Below are positions 1-9,664 of a stretch of DNA of 64,000 nt, piece by piece. The DNA lies in NCBI GenBank assembly GCA_963728195.1, contig CAVSIX010000011.1, positions 1-64,000 of the forward strand. Direction: 5' to 3'. Each line of letters starts with the position of its first letter. Position 1 is the stretch's first letter. This stretch comes from Sva-07 sp963728195. GTDB taxonomy: Bacteria > Actinomycetota > Acidimicrobiia > Acidimicrobiales > Ilumatobacteraceae. Under the pieces are notes generated by a model. The model did no database searches. It was not told the origin of the DNA and was given only the letters and a program-made list of their open reading frames with translations. The translations under genes were made by a program, and so were the position numbers.

Positions 1-475
1 TCGACAACACCGACACCAAGGCGAAGAATCGCCGAGTACTTCGCATCCGTCGGCCGGCCCTATTTCGCCGCCAACGCCGAGGTGCGTGCGGACGATCGCA
101 GTGCGAAGGTGATCGACTCGGCGACGTTCCTCGTCGACCACCTCCACGAGGTGCCGGCGCTCGTGCTGGCGATGCGACTCGACCGGGTGCCCGCGGGCGC
201 TCAACCAGCGCGTACGCGGGCTATCCGGCTCGGTGTTGCCGGGTGTGTGGAGCTTCCAGATGGCGGCACGGTCGCGTGGCATCGGCTCGGCATGGACGAC
301 GTTCCACCTCGAGCACGAAGCTGCGGTCGCCGAGCTGCTCGGTATCCCCGACTCCGTGACGCAGGTGTGTCTGCTCGCCGTCGGCTACTACACCGGCGAC
401 ACGTTCACCCCGGCCCCGCGCCGCCCGGCGCGCGAGGTGACGTACCTCAATCGCTGGAAGCAACCCGTCGAGTGA
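1..475 (+). pseudogene. Nitroreductase-family protein, 3' part, with two frameshifts
   Basis: This is the C-terminal part of an FMN-dependent nitroreductase-like protein, cut by the window edge. The protein reads in three frames in turn. DNTDTKAK is in frame 3 up to about base 26. IAEYFASVGRPYFAAN through the LVDHLHEVPALVL stretch is in frame 1 up to about base 195. LPGVWSFQMAARSRGIGSAW and LAVGYYTGDTFTPAPRRP are in frame 2 up to the TGA at 473-475. The first shift fits one extra A in the run at 24-28. The segments are in the right order and resemble the family's conserved C-terminal half (WSFQ, GSAWTT, GYYTG). Either the gene is dead or the assembly has indels here. Confidence 0.7.
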
Positions 476-565
476 CCCCGCTCCTCACCCGCATCCCGTG
501 AACGAGGTGTGGCCCGCGTGCGCGCCGTGTCGACGAAATCGGTCTGGCCGTCACGCGCCCGCGCT

Positions 566-614
566 GTTCTCGTGAACTCGTGTCGGACTATGTACGCAAC
601 GAGTTCACGGGAAC
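566..614. repeat. Palindromic element, copy 1 (imperfect)
   Basis: A 49-bp imperfect inverted repeat. The left arm is GTTCTCGTGAACTCGT (566-581) and the right arm is ACGAGTTCACGGGAAC (599-614), with one mismatch. The inner part pairs partly around a TAT centre. It covers the last codons and stop of the membrane protein that ends at 588, on the minus strand. The same arms occur in the palindrome at 7215-7261, so this is a repeated element and not just a local hairpin. It could also end transcription. Confidence 0.7.
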
Positions 615-1709
615 TGCCTGGGTCTCGGTGCGGGTGCCGATGAAGCGGTCGTAGAGCACGATCACCATCGTGAGGAGCAACCCGAAGAAGGCCGCGAGCG
701 AGCGGTTGAGGTCACTGCCGAGGAGCGCTGCGTAGGCGCCGATCAGCACGGTGTTGACCACGGCCAAGATCAGCCACTGCAGCGCGATCGACGACCACTC
801 GATGCCGCGACGGGAGAGCCATTCGCTCACGCCCACGCTGGCCGCGATGATCAGTGCCGTGCCGGCAACGATCGCCAGGACCGAGGCGTCGAGGTCGAGC
901 ACGCTGGCGTAGATCGCAGCGATCAGGCCGACGAGCACCAGTTTCTCGGCGAACGGCGGCGCGATCCACAGCGGTGCCTGAGGACGGTCGGCGATGTCGT
1001 CGTAGGGAATCGGCTTGTCGACATCGACCCGGAACGTCCAGTCCGGCTGCGGCGCCTTGCGGTAGAGCCACACCGCGAGACCAACCAGGACGGCGATGGC
1101 AACGATCAGGGCGAGGGTCACGAGCGGTCGGTTCGTGATGGCGTCCGCCCACGACGTGGTGGGGGTCGTGCCGAAGATGTCGACCTTCATGAAGTCGGTG
1201 AAGTCGTTCTGGGCGATGTGGATCCACCATTCCTGCGGCAGCTTGATGAAGATCCAGATGAACGCCGCCAGCCCGATGACCGCCCGGTTGGTCAGGCGCC
1301 GGGGGTCCCACTGGGTGCGAATGGCGGCGTAGGCGATGAAGAAGTACTCGAACGTGTTCGGGAACACGAACAGCAACCACCGCTGCTGGAACACCTCGAA
1401 CAGCCAGACCCCGACGAGGCGGTAGTACCAGAGAAAGCGGGCGACGTTGATCGCCGTCGTGTTGGTCCAGTTCCGGTAGACGGCCAGGAACGCGATCGTC
1501 AGGTAGAAGATGTCGAGGGCCTTGTCGTAGTTCTGGTACCCGTCGAGGTTCAGGTTGGTGAACTGCTGGAAGATGGTCTGGTCGGCGGCGTCGAGGACGA
1601 GTGCCGCCAGGATCGCCGGCAGCGGGAACCGGGGGATGAACAGCGGGACGACGAACCGCAGCGTCAACACGACCAGGAACACTGCAATGTCGGAACTGTC
1701 GCCGCCCAC
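588..1709 (-). CDS. Polytopic membrane protein of unknown function
   Basis: A 373-aa protein made mostly of hydrophobic segments (about ten possible membrane spans) with short charged loops. A longer soluble loop at about residues 225-260 is rich in Asp and Pro. I do not recognise the family and see no catalytic motif. The last nine codons lie inside a palindromic repeat, so the natural C-terminus may have been replaced or extended by that element. The 152 bp to hypC on the other strand is a divergent promoter region. That it belongs to the hydrogenase locus is only a guess from position. Confidence 0.75.
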   Translation of the reverse strand: MGGDSSDIAVFLVVLTLRFVVPLFIPRFPLPAILAALVLDAADQTIFQQFTNLNLDGYQNYDKALDIFYLTIAFLAVYRNWTNTTAINVARFLWYYRLVGVWLFEVFQQRWLLFVFPNTFEYFFIAYAAIRTQWDPRRLTNRAVIGLAAFIWIFIKLPQEWWIHIAQNDFTDFMKVDIFGTTPTTSWADAITNRPLVTLALIVAIAVLVGLAVWLYRKAPQPDWTFRVDVDKPIPYDDIADRPQAPLWIAPPFAEKLVLVGLIAAIYASVLDLDASVLAIVAGTALIIAASVGVSEWLSRRGIEWSSIALQWLILAVVNTVLIGAYAALLGSDLNRSLAAFFGLLLTMVIVLYDRFIGTRTETQAVPVNSLRT

Positions 1710-1861
1710 CGGCGCACATTACGCCGTCTGCCCGCAGAACTGGCTCATCGTCTGACTGCATCATCGGCGAGAGGGCCGTTCGGCACTGGCAGCAACCGTC
1801 AGGGTGCGGTTGGGTGGGCCCATGGGACCGTCGACATGGACGGCCGATTCGAAGGGTCGGC

Positions 1862-2095
1862 ATGTGCCTGGGTGAGGTCGGGCGCGTCGTTGCGCTGCTC
1901 GACGAACGCACGGCCATCGTCGAGTGTGGCGGTCGCAAGGTCACGGCGTTGCTCGACGTGGTGATCGCCGAGCGCAGTGTGGTCATGCCCGGTGACGTGG
2001 TGACGGTCTCGATGGGGCTGGTCCTGGCGATCGTCGACGAGTCCGAGTTGGTCGCCGGGGATGCGCTGATCGATCGTGAGGAGGCAGGGAGATGA
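1862..2095 (+). CDS. hypC: Hydrogenase maturation chaperone HypC
   Basis: A 77-aa HypC/HupF-family chaperone. In the known pathway HypC carries the Fe(CN)2CO precursor with HypD and hands it to the [NiFe]-hydrogenase large subunit. The start at 1862 is chosen because it gives the family's N-terminus MCLGEVGRV, where Cys2 is the essential ligand. An upstream ATG at 1814 would bury that Cys. The central hydrophobic strand DVVTVSMGLVLAIVDE is typical. The stop overlaps the next ATG (ATGA), so translation is coupled to the transporter gene. The other Hyp factors (A, B, D, E, F) are not in the window. Confidence 0.9.
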   Translation: MCLGEVGRVVALLDERTAIVECGGRKVTALLDVVIAERSVVMPGDVVTVSMGLVLAIVDESELVAGDALIDREEAGR

Positions 2096-3066
2096 GTTCA
2101 TCGGTGGAGACGCCCCGAAGCAGGGGTGTGACCGGCTCGAGCGCCGAGGGACGTCGGGCGCTGTGGCCAGCGGCGATCGCCGCGGTCGTCAGCGGTGTGG
2201 CTGTCTTCGTCAATGGCATCGCCGTGCGCCACTTCGACGACGCCACGGTGTACACGACCGCCAAGAATCTGTGGGCCGGCGTTCTGCTGGCAGCCGTGCT
2301 GCTGGCGGTGCCAGTCCGCGCAGAGCGACGAGCTGTCGACGCTCCCGACGGTCGTCCAGCGTGGCCGTGGCTGGTCGTGGTGGCGGTCATCGGAGGCGCC
2401 GTGCCGTTCGTGTTGTTCTTCGAGGGTCTGGCGCTCGCGACGTCGACCGACGCCGCGTTCATCCACAAGACGCTCGTCGTATGGGTCGCTGTCGGCGCCA
2501 CGGTCGTCCTGCGCGAGCGCCTGCGGCCGGCGCACCTGATCGCCATAGCTCTGCTGGTGGTCGGCCACGTCGTCGTCAGCGGAGGCGTCAACCTGTCGGG
2601 AGTCGGCCGGGGCGAGGCGCTGATCCTCGCAGCGACGCTGCTGTGGACGCTCGAGGTGCTGGTGGTGAAGCGCCTGCTCGTGAAGGTGCCGGCGCCCCAC
2701 CTGGCGACGGTGCGAATGCTCGGCGGCAGCATCGTGCTGCTCGGCTGGCTGGCCGTGCGCGGCGACCTCGGCGAGCTGGCCTGGTTCACGACCGGCCAGT
2801 GGTGGTGGATCGCCGTGACCGGGACGACGCTCGCCGGATTCGTGTCGCTCTGGTATCGGGCACTCGCGGCGGCGCCGGCGACCGACGTGACGGCCGTGCT
2901 CGTGGCGGGTGCGGTGGTGACGGCGATCCTGAACACGGGCTTCCGCGGCGTGCCGGTCACCGTCGACGCAGTCGGCTACCTCGCGGTGCTCGCGGGCGTC
3001 GTGCTGGTTGCCGTGTCCTCCGTTCGCAGCGAGTCGGCGCGGACATCGCACGGGTTGGTGTCGTGA
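2092..3066 (+). CDS. EamA/DMT-superfamily transporter
   Basis: A 324-aa protein with about ten predicted membrane helices in two similar halves, as in the drug/metabolite transporter (EamA) superfamily. The second half opens near residue 175 (GEALILAATLLWTLEVLVVK), like the first half's fold. The gene overlaps hypC by ATGA and the next gene by GTGA, so the three are one translationally coupled unit. The context suggests a role for the hydrogenase locus, perhaps metal or metabolite transport, but nothing in the sequence sets the substrate. Confidence 0.85.
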   Translation: MSSSVETPRSRGVTGSSAEGRRALWPAAIAAVVSGVAVFVNGIAVRHFDDATVYTTAKNLWAGVLLAAVLLAVPVRAERRAVDAPDGRPAWPWLVVVAVIGGAVPFVLFFEGLALATSTDAAFIHKTLVVWVAVGATVVLRERLRPAHLIAIALLVVGHVVVSGGVNLSGVGRGEALILAATLLWTLEVLVVKRLLVKVPAPHLATVRMLGGSIVLLGWLAVRGDLGELAWFTTGQWWWIAVTGTTLAGFVSLWYRALAAAPATDVTAVLVAGAVVTAILNTGFRGVPVTVDAVGYLAVLAGVVLVAVSSVRSESARTSHGLVS

Positions 3067-3788
3067 TCGCGGTGGCTGCCGACGCTCCGTCGGGAGCGCT
3101 GAGATTCGTCCGCTTCGCGTCACCGCCCAACCGGCTCGGCCACTGCGGCCCGCTCGCATCGGAGGGTGTCGGCCAGTATCTGCACGCCCCGATCGACGGC
3201 GGGTTCGCCGAGTTGGCCGCGCAGTTCGAGGGCGCCTACCCGTACCTCCAGCTGCTCGCCGGTGCTGCCCACCGCGTCGACCCCCTCGACGCCGACGTGG
3301 TCGAGGCCTACTGGATCGGCAACGGCCTCCTCGACCGGGTGAGCACGCTCGACTTCGGCAACTCGATCGATGCCCGCTTCCGGCGCCGGGCCGGCTCGGC
3401 GTGGTCGCGCGTCGACGAGTCGATCACGCTCGGCGTCGCCCACCACAGCTATCACGTGCTCCACGTGACCCCCTGGACCGGACTGATGCGGCGCGGCATC
3501 GTCGACGAACCGTTGCGGATCGTCGACCAGTGCTGTGTCAGCTGGGCTCAGGTGGTCGACATCGGTGCCGGCGGACCACTCGTGCGCCGGCGTCCGCTCG
3601 TGTGGGCCGGGAGCCGGCTGCGGTTCGGCGACCCGGTCGTCGAGCAGGTGACCAGTCCGATCGGCGTCGACGCCGGCGACTGGGTGGCCCTCCACTGGGG
3701 CACGGTGTGCGAGCGGCTGCAGCCACACCAGCTCGCCTGGCTGCGGCGTACGACACTCGATCAGTTGGCGACGTTCGCCGCCTGCTGA
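3063..3788 (+). CDS. Unknown protein of hydrogenase loci (DUF6390-like)
   Basis: A 241-aa soluble protein starting at a GTG that overlaps the transporter's stop. Visible features are HCGPLASEGVGQYL near the N-terminus, a YPYLQLLA segment, DVVEAYWIGNGLLDRV, and HHSYHVLHVTPWTGLM followed by DQCCVSWAQV. The conserved-looking His, Cys and Trp residues could bind a metal or cofactor. From memory it resembles proteins annotated DUF6390 beside actinobacterial hydrogenases; I cannot confirm that here. A maturation or accessory role is inferred from location. Its 3' end overlaps the convergent protease gene by 28 bp. Confidence 0.75.
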   Translation: MIAVAADAPSGALRFVRFASPPNRLGHCGPLASEGVGQYLHAPIDGGFAELAAQFEGAYPYLQLLAGAAHRVDPLDADVVEAYWIGNGLLDRVSTLDFGNSIDARFRRRAGSAWSRVDESITLGVAHHSYHVLHVTPWTGLMRRGIVDEPLRIVDQCCVSWAQVVDIGAGGPLVRRRPLVWAGSRLRFGDPVVEQVTSPIGVDAGDWVALHWGTVCERLQPHQLAWLRRTTLDQLATFAAC

Positions 3789-4264
3789 CCCCGACGGGTC
3801 AGTGCGGCGAGTCGCTCGACGACCTGGTCGACGACGCCGTCGATCGCGGCGTCGACCGGCGGGCTCGGTGGTGATCCCCACTCGGTCTGCGCCGCCTCGA
3901 TGCCGATGACGATCAGTCGGGCCGGCATCCGTCCGATCGCCCGGGCCAATTCGACGGCGACCGACGCGTCGATCTCGTGGGTCGACACCGCGCCGGGTGT
4001 CGGCAGGGGCGTCGTCGTGGCGTCCCACGTGACGACGCGTCCAGGCTGCGTACCGGGCTGCATGGCGTCGACGATGATCACGTGGTCGTCGTGGTCCCAG
4101 TGAAGGGCCAGGTCGAGGATCGAGCCCTCGCACACGAAGGTCCGGCACTCGAAGTTCCGTCCCGGCGTGCCTTCCAGCTGTGGCCGCAGCCGGTCGCACA
4201 CCAGCGGTCCGGCGGCATCGTCGCCGCGGTCACGATTGCCGACACCGATGACGATCGACGTCAT
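3761..4264 (-). CDS. Hydrogenase maturation protease (HybD/HycI family)
   Basis: A 167-aa endopeptidase of the M52 family, which removes the C-terminal peptide of the [NiFe] large subunit once nickel is in place. It starts with the family signature GVGNRDRGDD (residues 7-16, Asp16 as nickel ligand). Asp66 in VDAMQPG and His96 in STHE complete the metal site. It is the last gene of the hydrogenase operon and its ATG overlaps the stop of the large subunit, which is its probable substrate. The 3' end overlaps the gene from the opposite strand. Confidence 0.92.
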   Translation of the reverse strand: MTSIVIGVGNRDRGDDAAGPLVCDRLRPQLEGTPGRNFECRTFVCEGSILDLALHWDHDDHVIIVDAMQPGTQPGRVVTWDATTTPLPTPGAVSTHEIDASVAVELARAIGRMPARLIVIGIEAAQTEWGSPPSPPVDAAIDGVVDQVVERLAALTRRGQQAANVAN

Positions 4265-5576
4265 CGTGCCTCGCCGGAGCGGTCGCTGCTGAACCGCAGG
4301 AAGTGGGTCGCGCAGGAGATGCACGGGTCGTAGTTGCGGATGACCTGTTCGCACCGGTGGCCGAGCGTGTGGTCGTCGAGGTCGAGATGCGACTGCACGA
4401 AGTCGCGCAGGTCGGCTTCGATGGCGATCTGGTTCTGCGAGGTCGGTGGAACGATCACGGCGTCGGTGATGATGCCGGCGGCGTCGAGTTCGTAGCGGTG
4501 GTACAGCAGGCCCCGTGGGGCTTCGGTAGCGGCTGCGCCGACGCCGGCGACTGCGGGCACAGCGACGGCCGGTTCGGGCGGCGGGCGGTACGCGTCGATG
4601 ATGCGCAGCGCCTCGTCGACCGCCCAGACCGTCTCCAGTCCGCGCACGACGATGCTGCGGAACGGGTTCGTCTCCACCTCGCCGATCCCGACCTCACCGG
4701 CGAGGTGGCGGACCGTGTCGGTGAGCAGGTCGTGGCTGTTCATCCAGCGGGCGAGCGGGCCGACCTGGTAGCGGCGGTCGCCTTCGAGGGTGGCGTGCAG
4801 TGCGGTCGAATGCTCGACGTGGACCTCGCGCAGCCGCTCGCCGTACTCGGCGACGTCGAGGTCGAGACCGTGGTTCGACACGATCCGGCCCTCGTTGAAC
4901 GGGTACTCGTTCGGGTGGTGCAGCGAGACGAACTCGGTGCTCTCGGCGAGGCGGTCGGGAATCGAGGGGAACTCGAAGCCGGCGACCCACCGCACCAGTG
5001 CGACTGCCGCGGCGTGGGCCCGTTCGAGGTCGGCGACGAGGTCACCGAGTTCCCTCCGGCTCGGGGCCCGATAGAACCCGCCGAGGCGCACGTTGACCGG
5101 GTGGATCGGCCGTCCACCGACCACCTCCATGATCCGGTTGCCGGTCTTCTTGAGGTGCAGCACCTCGGTCATCAGCTCGGGTTCCTGCCGCGCGATCGTG
5201 ATCCCGGAGTCGACGCCGAGGAAGTCGGGTGCGTGGAGGAACGCCATGTGCAGGACGTGGCTCTCGATCCACTCGCCGCAGTAGAGCAGGCGTCGCAGGT
5301 CGCGGATCGGCCCGTCGACGGTGATGCCCGCGAGGTGTTCGATCGCGTGGGTGGCACTCATCTGGTAGGCGACGGGGCAGATCCCGCAGATGCGGGCGGT
5401 GATGTCGACGGGCTCGTGGTGCGCCCGGCCCCGCAGGAACGCCTCGAACATGCGCGGCGGCTCGTAGATCTCGAGCTGGACGTTCTCGACGACACCGTCG
5501 CGCACGACGACGTGCATCGCGCCTTCCCCCTCGACCCGTGTCAGCGTCGGCACGTGGAGATCGAGGGACTTGTGCG

Positions 5577-5580
<4 letters not shown>
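4261..5580 (-). CDS. hydA: [NiFe]-hydrogenase large (alpha) subunit, group 3b-like
   Basis: A 439-aa catalytic subunit that holds the Ni-Fe centre. The N-terminal cysteine pair is in RICGICP (Cys65, Cys68). The C-terminal pair is in DPCISC (Cys420, Cys423), followed by ATH and a 13-residue tail (FLRFSSDRSGEAR), the usual peptide cut off by the maturation protease after His426. The GTG start is chosen because it overlaps the stop of the small subunit (GTGA) and gives the family N-terminus (PTLTRVEGEGAM). The set of four subunits fits the bidirectional cytoplasmic NAD(P)-linked hydrogenases (sulfhydrogenase type). Confidence 0.95.
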
Positions 5581-6362
<782 letters not shown>

Positions 6363-6372
6363 CGTGGCCTCC

Positions 6373-7290
6373 TCAGCGTTCCCGCACGCGCATGGCGTCG
6401 GCGATCTCGGGATACGTCAGGGCGGGGCCGTCACGGCACACGAGCACCGGGCCGAGTTGGCAGTGACCGCAGCGCCCGGTGGCGCACTGCATGTTCCGCT
6501 CCAGCGTCAGCTGGATCGCATCCGGCGTGACGCCGAGCTCAATCAGCTGGTCGGCCGCGAGCTGCATCATGATGTCGGGACCACACAACAGCGCGGCAGC
6601 GTTGGCCCAGTCGACGTCGAGGTCGGCGATGACGTCGGGTACCAGCCCGACCCGCCCGGACCAGCCGGGTTCAGCGCCGTCGACGGTGGTCACCACCTCG
6701 AGCCCGCGGACGCGCCACTCGTCGTACAGACCGGCGTAGAGCAGATCGGCGCTGCGGCGGGCGCCGGTGACGAGCACGATGCGACGGTCGGGCTGGTGTG
6801 CCGCCGCGTCGAGCAGGGCGTATACGGCCGAGCGCAGAGGAGCGAGCCCGATGCCGCCCGCTGCGATGACGACGTCGCCGCAGATGGCGTCGAGGTTCCA
6901 CGGCCGCCCGAACGGGCCGCGCACGGTGAACTGATCGCCTGGTTCCAGCGCACACAGTGCCGTGGTGATCGCACCGGCACGGCGGATCGTGTACTCGTGG
7001 TGATCTCGCGTGGCTGCCGACGAGCTGATCGAGATCGCCGCTTCTCCGACACCGAATGCGCCCAGCATGCCGACCTGCGCCGGGAGGAACGGTGTCGGCT
7101 CGCCGTCGACCGGTACGACATCGAGCGTGATGACGTCCCGGATCTCGGGGATGGTCGAGCGGACGACGTGCACGCGCGGCTCGACCATCGGGTCATCGGC
7201 GGCGGCTCGGGCGCTTCTCGTGAACTCGTTGCGGAATAGTTCCGCAACGAGTTCACGAGAACCGGTGGCCGGGACGTCGGCGGGGGTCAC
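6373..7290 (-). CDS. hydG: Hydrogenase gamma subunit: FAD/NAD(P)H reductase with 2Fe-2S
   Basis: A 305-aa ferredoxin-NADP reductase-like subunit that links the hydrogenase to NAD(P). The FAD-binding barrel is at about 30-130, the NAD-binding half contains VVIAAGGIGLAPLRS, and the C-terminal 2Fe-2S ligands are Cys269, Cys274, Cys277 and Cys285 (CATGRCGHC...C). The GTG start at 7290 overlaps the beta-subunit stop. Residues about 11-26 (SRELVAELFRNEFTRS) are encoded by a perfect palindrome shared with 566-614. That is an odd in-frame insertion at the N-terminus, just before the conserved barrel. Confidence 0.92.
   Translation of the reverse strand: MTPADVPATGSRELVAELFRNEFTRSARAAADDPMVEPRVHVVRSTIPEIRDVITLDVVPVDGEPTPFLPAQVGMLGAFGVGEAAISISSSAATRDHHEYTIRRAGAITTALCALEPGDQFTVRGPFGRPWNLDAICGDVVIAAGGIGLAPLRSAVYALLDAAAHQPDRRIVLVTGARRSADLLYAGLYDEWRVRGLEVVTTVDGAEPGWSGRVGLVPDVIADLDVDWANAAALLCGPDIMMQLAADQLIELGVTPDAIQLTLERNMQCATGRCGHCQLGPVLVCRDGPALTYPEIADAMRVRER
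7215..7261. repeat. Palindromic element, copy 2 (perfect, inside a CDS)
   Basis: A perfect inverted repeat with 22-bp arms (7215-7236 and 7240-7261) around a 3-bp TAG centre. The arm contains CTCGTGAACTCGTTGCGG, the same as the arms at 566-614. It lies wholly inside the hydrogenase gamma-subunit gene and is read in frame as about 16 residues with no stop. RNA from it would form a very stable hairpin near the gene's 5' end. Confidence 0.85.
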
Positions 7291-8411
7291 GACGTCACCT
7301 CGGTCGTGAGTGCGTCGACTTCGGCGGTCAGGTCGATGCCGACCGGACACCACGTGATGCACCGACCGCAACCGACGCATCCGGACTCGCCGAACTGGTC
7401 GTGCCATGTGCCGAGCTTGTGGGTGAGCCACTGCCGGTAGCGCGAGCGTGGCGACGAGCGCGCCGGTGCATGGCCCAGGTGCGAGTACTCGAGGCTGAAG
7501 CACGTGTCCCACACGCGGTCTCGGTGTGCGGTCGTTCCGTCGAGTTCCACTCGATCGTCGGTGTCGGTGCAGAAGCAGGTCGGGCACACGGCGGTGCAGT
7601 TGCCGCATGCGAGGCAGCGCTCGGCGACGTCGTCCCACTGCGGATGCTCCAGATCGGCGAGCACGATCGCTGCTGCGTCGGCGGGCATGGAACGCGTGGT
7701 GGTGTGCACGCTGCGGCGGATTTGTTCGGCGTCGGCCACCTCGTCGGGCGCCGCTCGGTGAAGACCGAGCGATTCGGCGAACGCTTGCCCTCGGTCCGAT
7801 CCCGCACGAACGACGTAGCGGAGGGCGTCGCCGTTGCCGAGCTCGGTCATCGACAGGTCGGCGCCACCGTCGACGAACGGTCCCGTATCGGTGGACTCGC
7901 AGAAGCACGTCGGCGCTGGTCGGGTGCAGTCGACGCCGATCACGAACAGCTCGCTGCGGGCGGCGGCGTGGTGGGGATCGGGGTGGGGTCCGTCGAGCTG
8001 GGTGCGCCCGAGCCGATCGAGGGCGGCGAGGTCACAGGCGCGAGCGCCGAGCACTGCCCGGCGCACCGGTTGGGTCGGCGCGACGCTCACCGCGATGGCG
8101 CCGGCGTCGTCGCGAGTCATCGTCCAGACCGGGACGCGAGGCGGATGCACGATGGCCTTCAGCGAGTCAGGTCCGACTGCGTAGGAGAACCGGTGCTCCC
8201 CGCCGGTGAGCGTCGCTCGGTACAAGCTGGGGCCCTGATCGTCGGTGACCCCGGTCGTGAGTTCGTCGGCGTTGTCGATCGGTCGCATCCGCACGACGCC
8301 GTCGATGAGTATGGGGGCGATGATCTCGTCGAACTGGTTGCCCAGCGCATCGACCATCGCGAGGAAGCCCGACGGAGTCATCACCCATGCCGGCGCAGAC
8401 GTTCCCTCCAT
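7287..8411 (-). CDS. hydB: Hydrogenase beta subunit, 2x[4Fe-4S] ferredoxin-like
   Basis: A 374-aa electron-transfer subunit of group 3b-type hydrogenases. Two ferredoxin motifs lie in the C-terminal third: CLACGNCTAVCP (Cys266, 269, 272, 276) and CVGCGRCITWCP (Cys345, 348, 351, 355). Further cysteines (CFCESTD, DTCF) are typical of this family. It is the first gene of the leftward operon, so the promoter should lie in 8412-8486, shared with the divergent DNA-repair gene. An internal ATG at 8381 (MTPSGF) is another possible start. Confidence 0.92.
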   Translation of the reverse strand: MEGTSAPAWVMTPSGFLAMVDALGNQFDEIIAPILIDGVVRMRPIDNADELTTGVTDDQGPSLYRATLTGGEHRFSYAVGPDSLKAIVHPPRVPVWTMTRDDAGAIAVSVAPTQPVRRAVLGARACDLAALDRLGRTQLDGPHPDPHHAAARSELFVIGVDCTRPAPTCFCESTDTGPFVDGGADLSMTELGNGDALRYVVRAGSDRGQAFAESLGLHRAAPDEVADAEQIRRSVHTTTRSMPADAAAIVLADLEHPQWDDVAERCLACGNCTAVCPTCFCTDTDDRVELDGTTAHRDRVWDTCFSLEYSHLGHAPARSSPRSRYRQWLTHKLGTWHDQFGESGCVGCGRCITWCPVGIDLTAEVDALTTEVTS

Positions 8412-8486
8412 GGGTCCATCATCCGTATGCGGTGCGAGCCTCGCCAGGGCCCAACGCCCCAGCCGATCGACCGGCGCTCGAGCGCG

Positions 8487-9176
8487 ATGAGCGCGCCGTC
8501 GAGTTGGTCGGACATCGCCGTGGCCGAGCTGGAGAGTGCATTGCGGTCGGTCGGCGATGCCGAGCGAGCTGTCGGCATGCGGAAGTACATGCGCGACCAG
8601 TTCGGGTTCTTCGGCGTGCCGACGCCACAGCGGCGGGCGATTGCGAAGCAGGTGCTCGACCCGCTGGGGCCGCCCGCCCCGGTCGATCTCGAGACGATCG
8701 GGCCGCATGCCTGGGCGGTCGACGGACGCGAGGTGCAGTACGCCGCCGTCGACGTGCTCGCCCGCTACGCGAGGTCAGCACGCCCCGAGCTCCTGGCTGT
8801 CGTGGGAGGACTCGTCACCACGAAGAGTTGGTGGGACACGGTTGACCCGCTGGCCGCGAAGGTGGTCGGACCACTGGTGCGTCGACATCCGCCACTGGTC
8901 GCCACGTTGGACGAGTGGATCGACGGCGCCGACTTGTGGCTCGCTCGCACGGCGATCCTGCACCAGCTCGGCTACAAGGCGGACACCGACGTCGATCGCC
9001 TCTTCCGATACTCACTGGCGTGGGCGCCGAGCTCGGACTTCTTCGCTCGCAAGGCGATCGGTTGGGCGTTGCGCCAGTACGCCTACACGGACGCAGACAC
9101 TGTCCGCGCATTCCTGGCGGAGCACTCCGATGCGTTGTCGCCCCTGACGATACGAGAGGCATCGAAGCACCTGTGA
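8487..9176 (+). CDS. DNA alkylation repair protein (AlkD-like HEAT repeat)
   Basis: A 229-aa protein built of helical repeats, matching the AlkD/DNA alkylation repair family, which recognises and removes positively charged alkylated bases. Typical segments are MRKYMRDQFGFFGVPTPQRR, the TTKSWWDTVDPLA stretch and FFARKAIGWALRQYA near the C-terminus. An upstream in-frame ATG at 8427 is possible, but the chosen start is closer to the family's usual N-terminus. It is divergent from the hydrogenase operon and followed by the initiator tRNA. Confidence 0.88.
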   Translation: MSAPSSWSDIAVAELESALRSVGDAERAVGMRKYMRDQFGFFGVPTPQRRAIAKQVLDPLGPPAPVDLETIGPHAWAVDGREVQYAAVDVLARYARSARPELLAVVGGLVTTKSWWDTVDPLAAKVVGPLVRRHPPLVATLDEWIDGADLWLARTAILHQLGYKADTDVDRLFRYSLAWAPSSDFFARKAIGWALRQYAYTDADTVRAFLAEHSDALSPLTIREASKHL

Positions 9177-9205
9177 TGCGTCGGCGCCAGATCGCACCGA
9201 TGGTG

Positions 9206-9234
9206 TTGCCATCGGTCGTTCGGTTCGGCATACT
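9206..9234 (+). promoter_or_regulatory. Sigma70-like promoter of the initiator tRNA
   Basis: TTGCCA at 9206-9211 and CATACT at 9229-9234 are separated by 17 bp and lie 14 bp before the tRNA. The spacing and boxes fit a housekeeping promoter. No other gene lies between. Confidence 0.6.
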
Positions 9235-9247
9235 TGTTCATCCACGC

Positions 9248-9324
<77 letters not shown>

Positions 9325-9340
9325 ACGAAACACCAGGTCA

Positions 9341-9376
9341 GAGGCCCTTTCCGAGAGATCGGAAGGGGCCTCTTTC
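9341..9376 (+). terminator. Rho-independent terminator after the tRNA
   Basis: A 14-bp stem, GAGGCCCTTTCCGA / TCGGAAGGGGCCTC, with a GAGA loop and one G-T pair, is followed by TTTCC. It sits 16 nt after the tRNA. Confidence 0.8.
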
Positions 9377-9664
9377 CGTTGGCTTGCGAACACCGCGCGA
9401 ACACGCCGGGGCACGGCCGGCCGTCGGTAGCGGTGCTGGCGGGGCGGTTCGGATGCCCTGTGCTCCGACGCCGGAACCCCACACGCTGGGGGTTCGCGTT
9501 TCGTGTTGCGAACAGCACGCCGACGACCTGGTGGCCTTCGGGTTGTCGGCCCGAAGCTGATTCGGTGTCGCAGTCGAACCGGATTGAGCGTGTCCGAGCG
9601 AAGCGACTCGCCACCCTGTCGGCGGAGGGGCTTCTGGCCAAGTCCTCCGGCCTGGTCGTTCGAA

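Noticed and set aside
7215..7261. Palindrome as a simple terminator
   Set aside because: It lies inside an open hydrogenase gene just after the start codon and is read in frame, so a terminator there would switch off the operon; an inserted element fits better.
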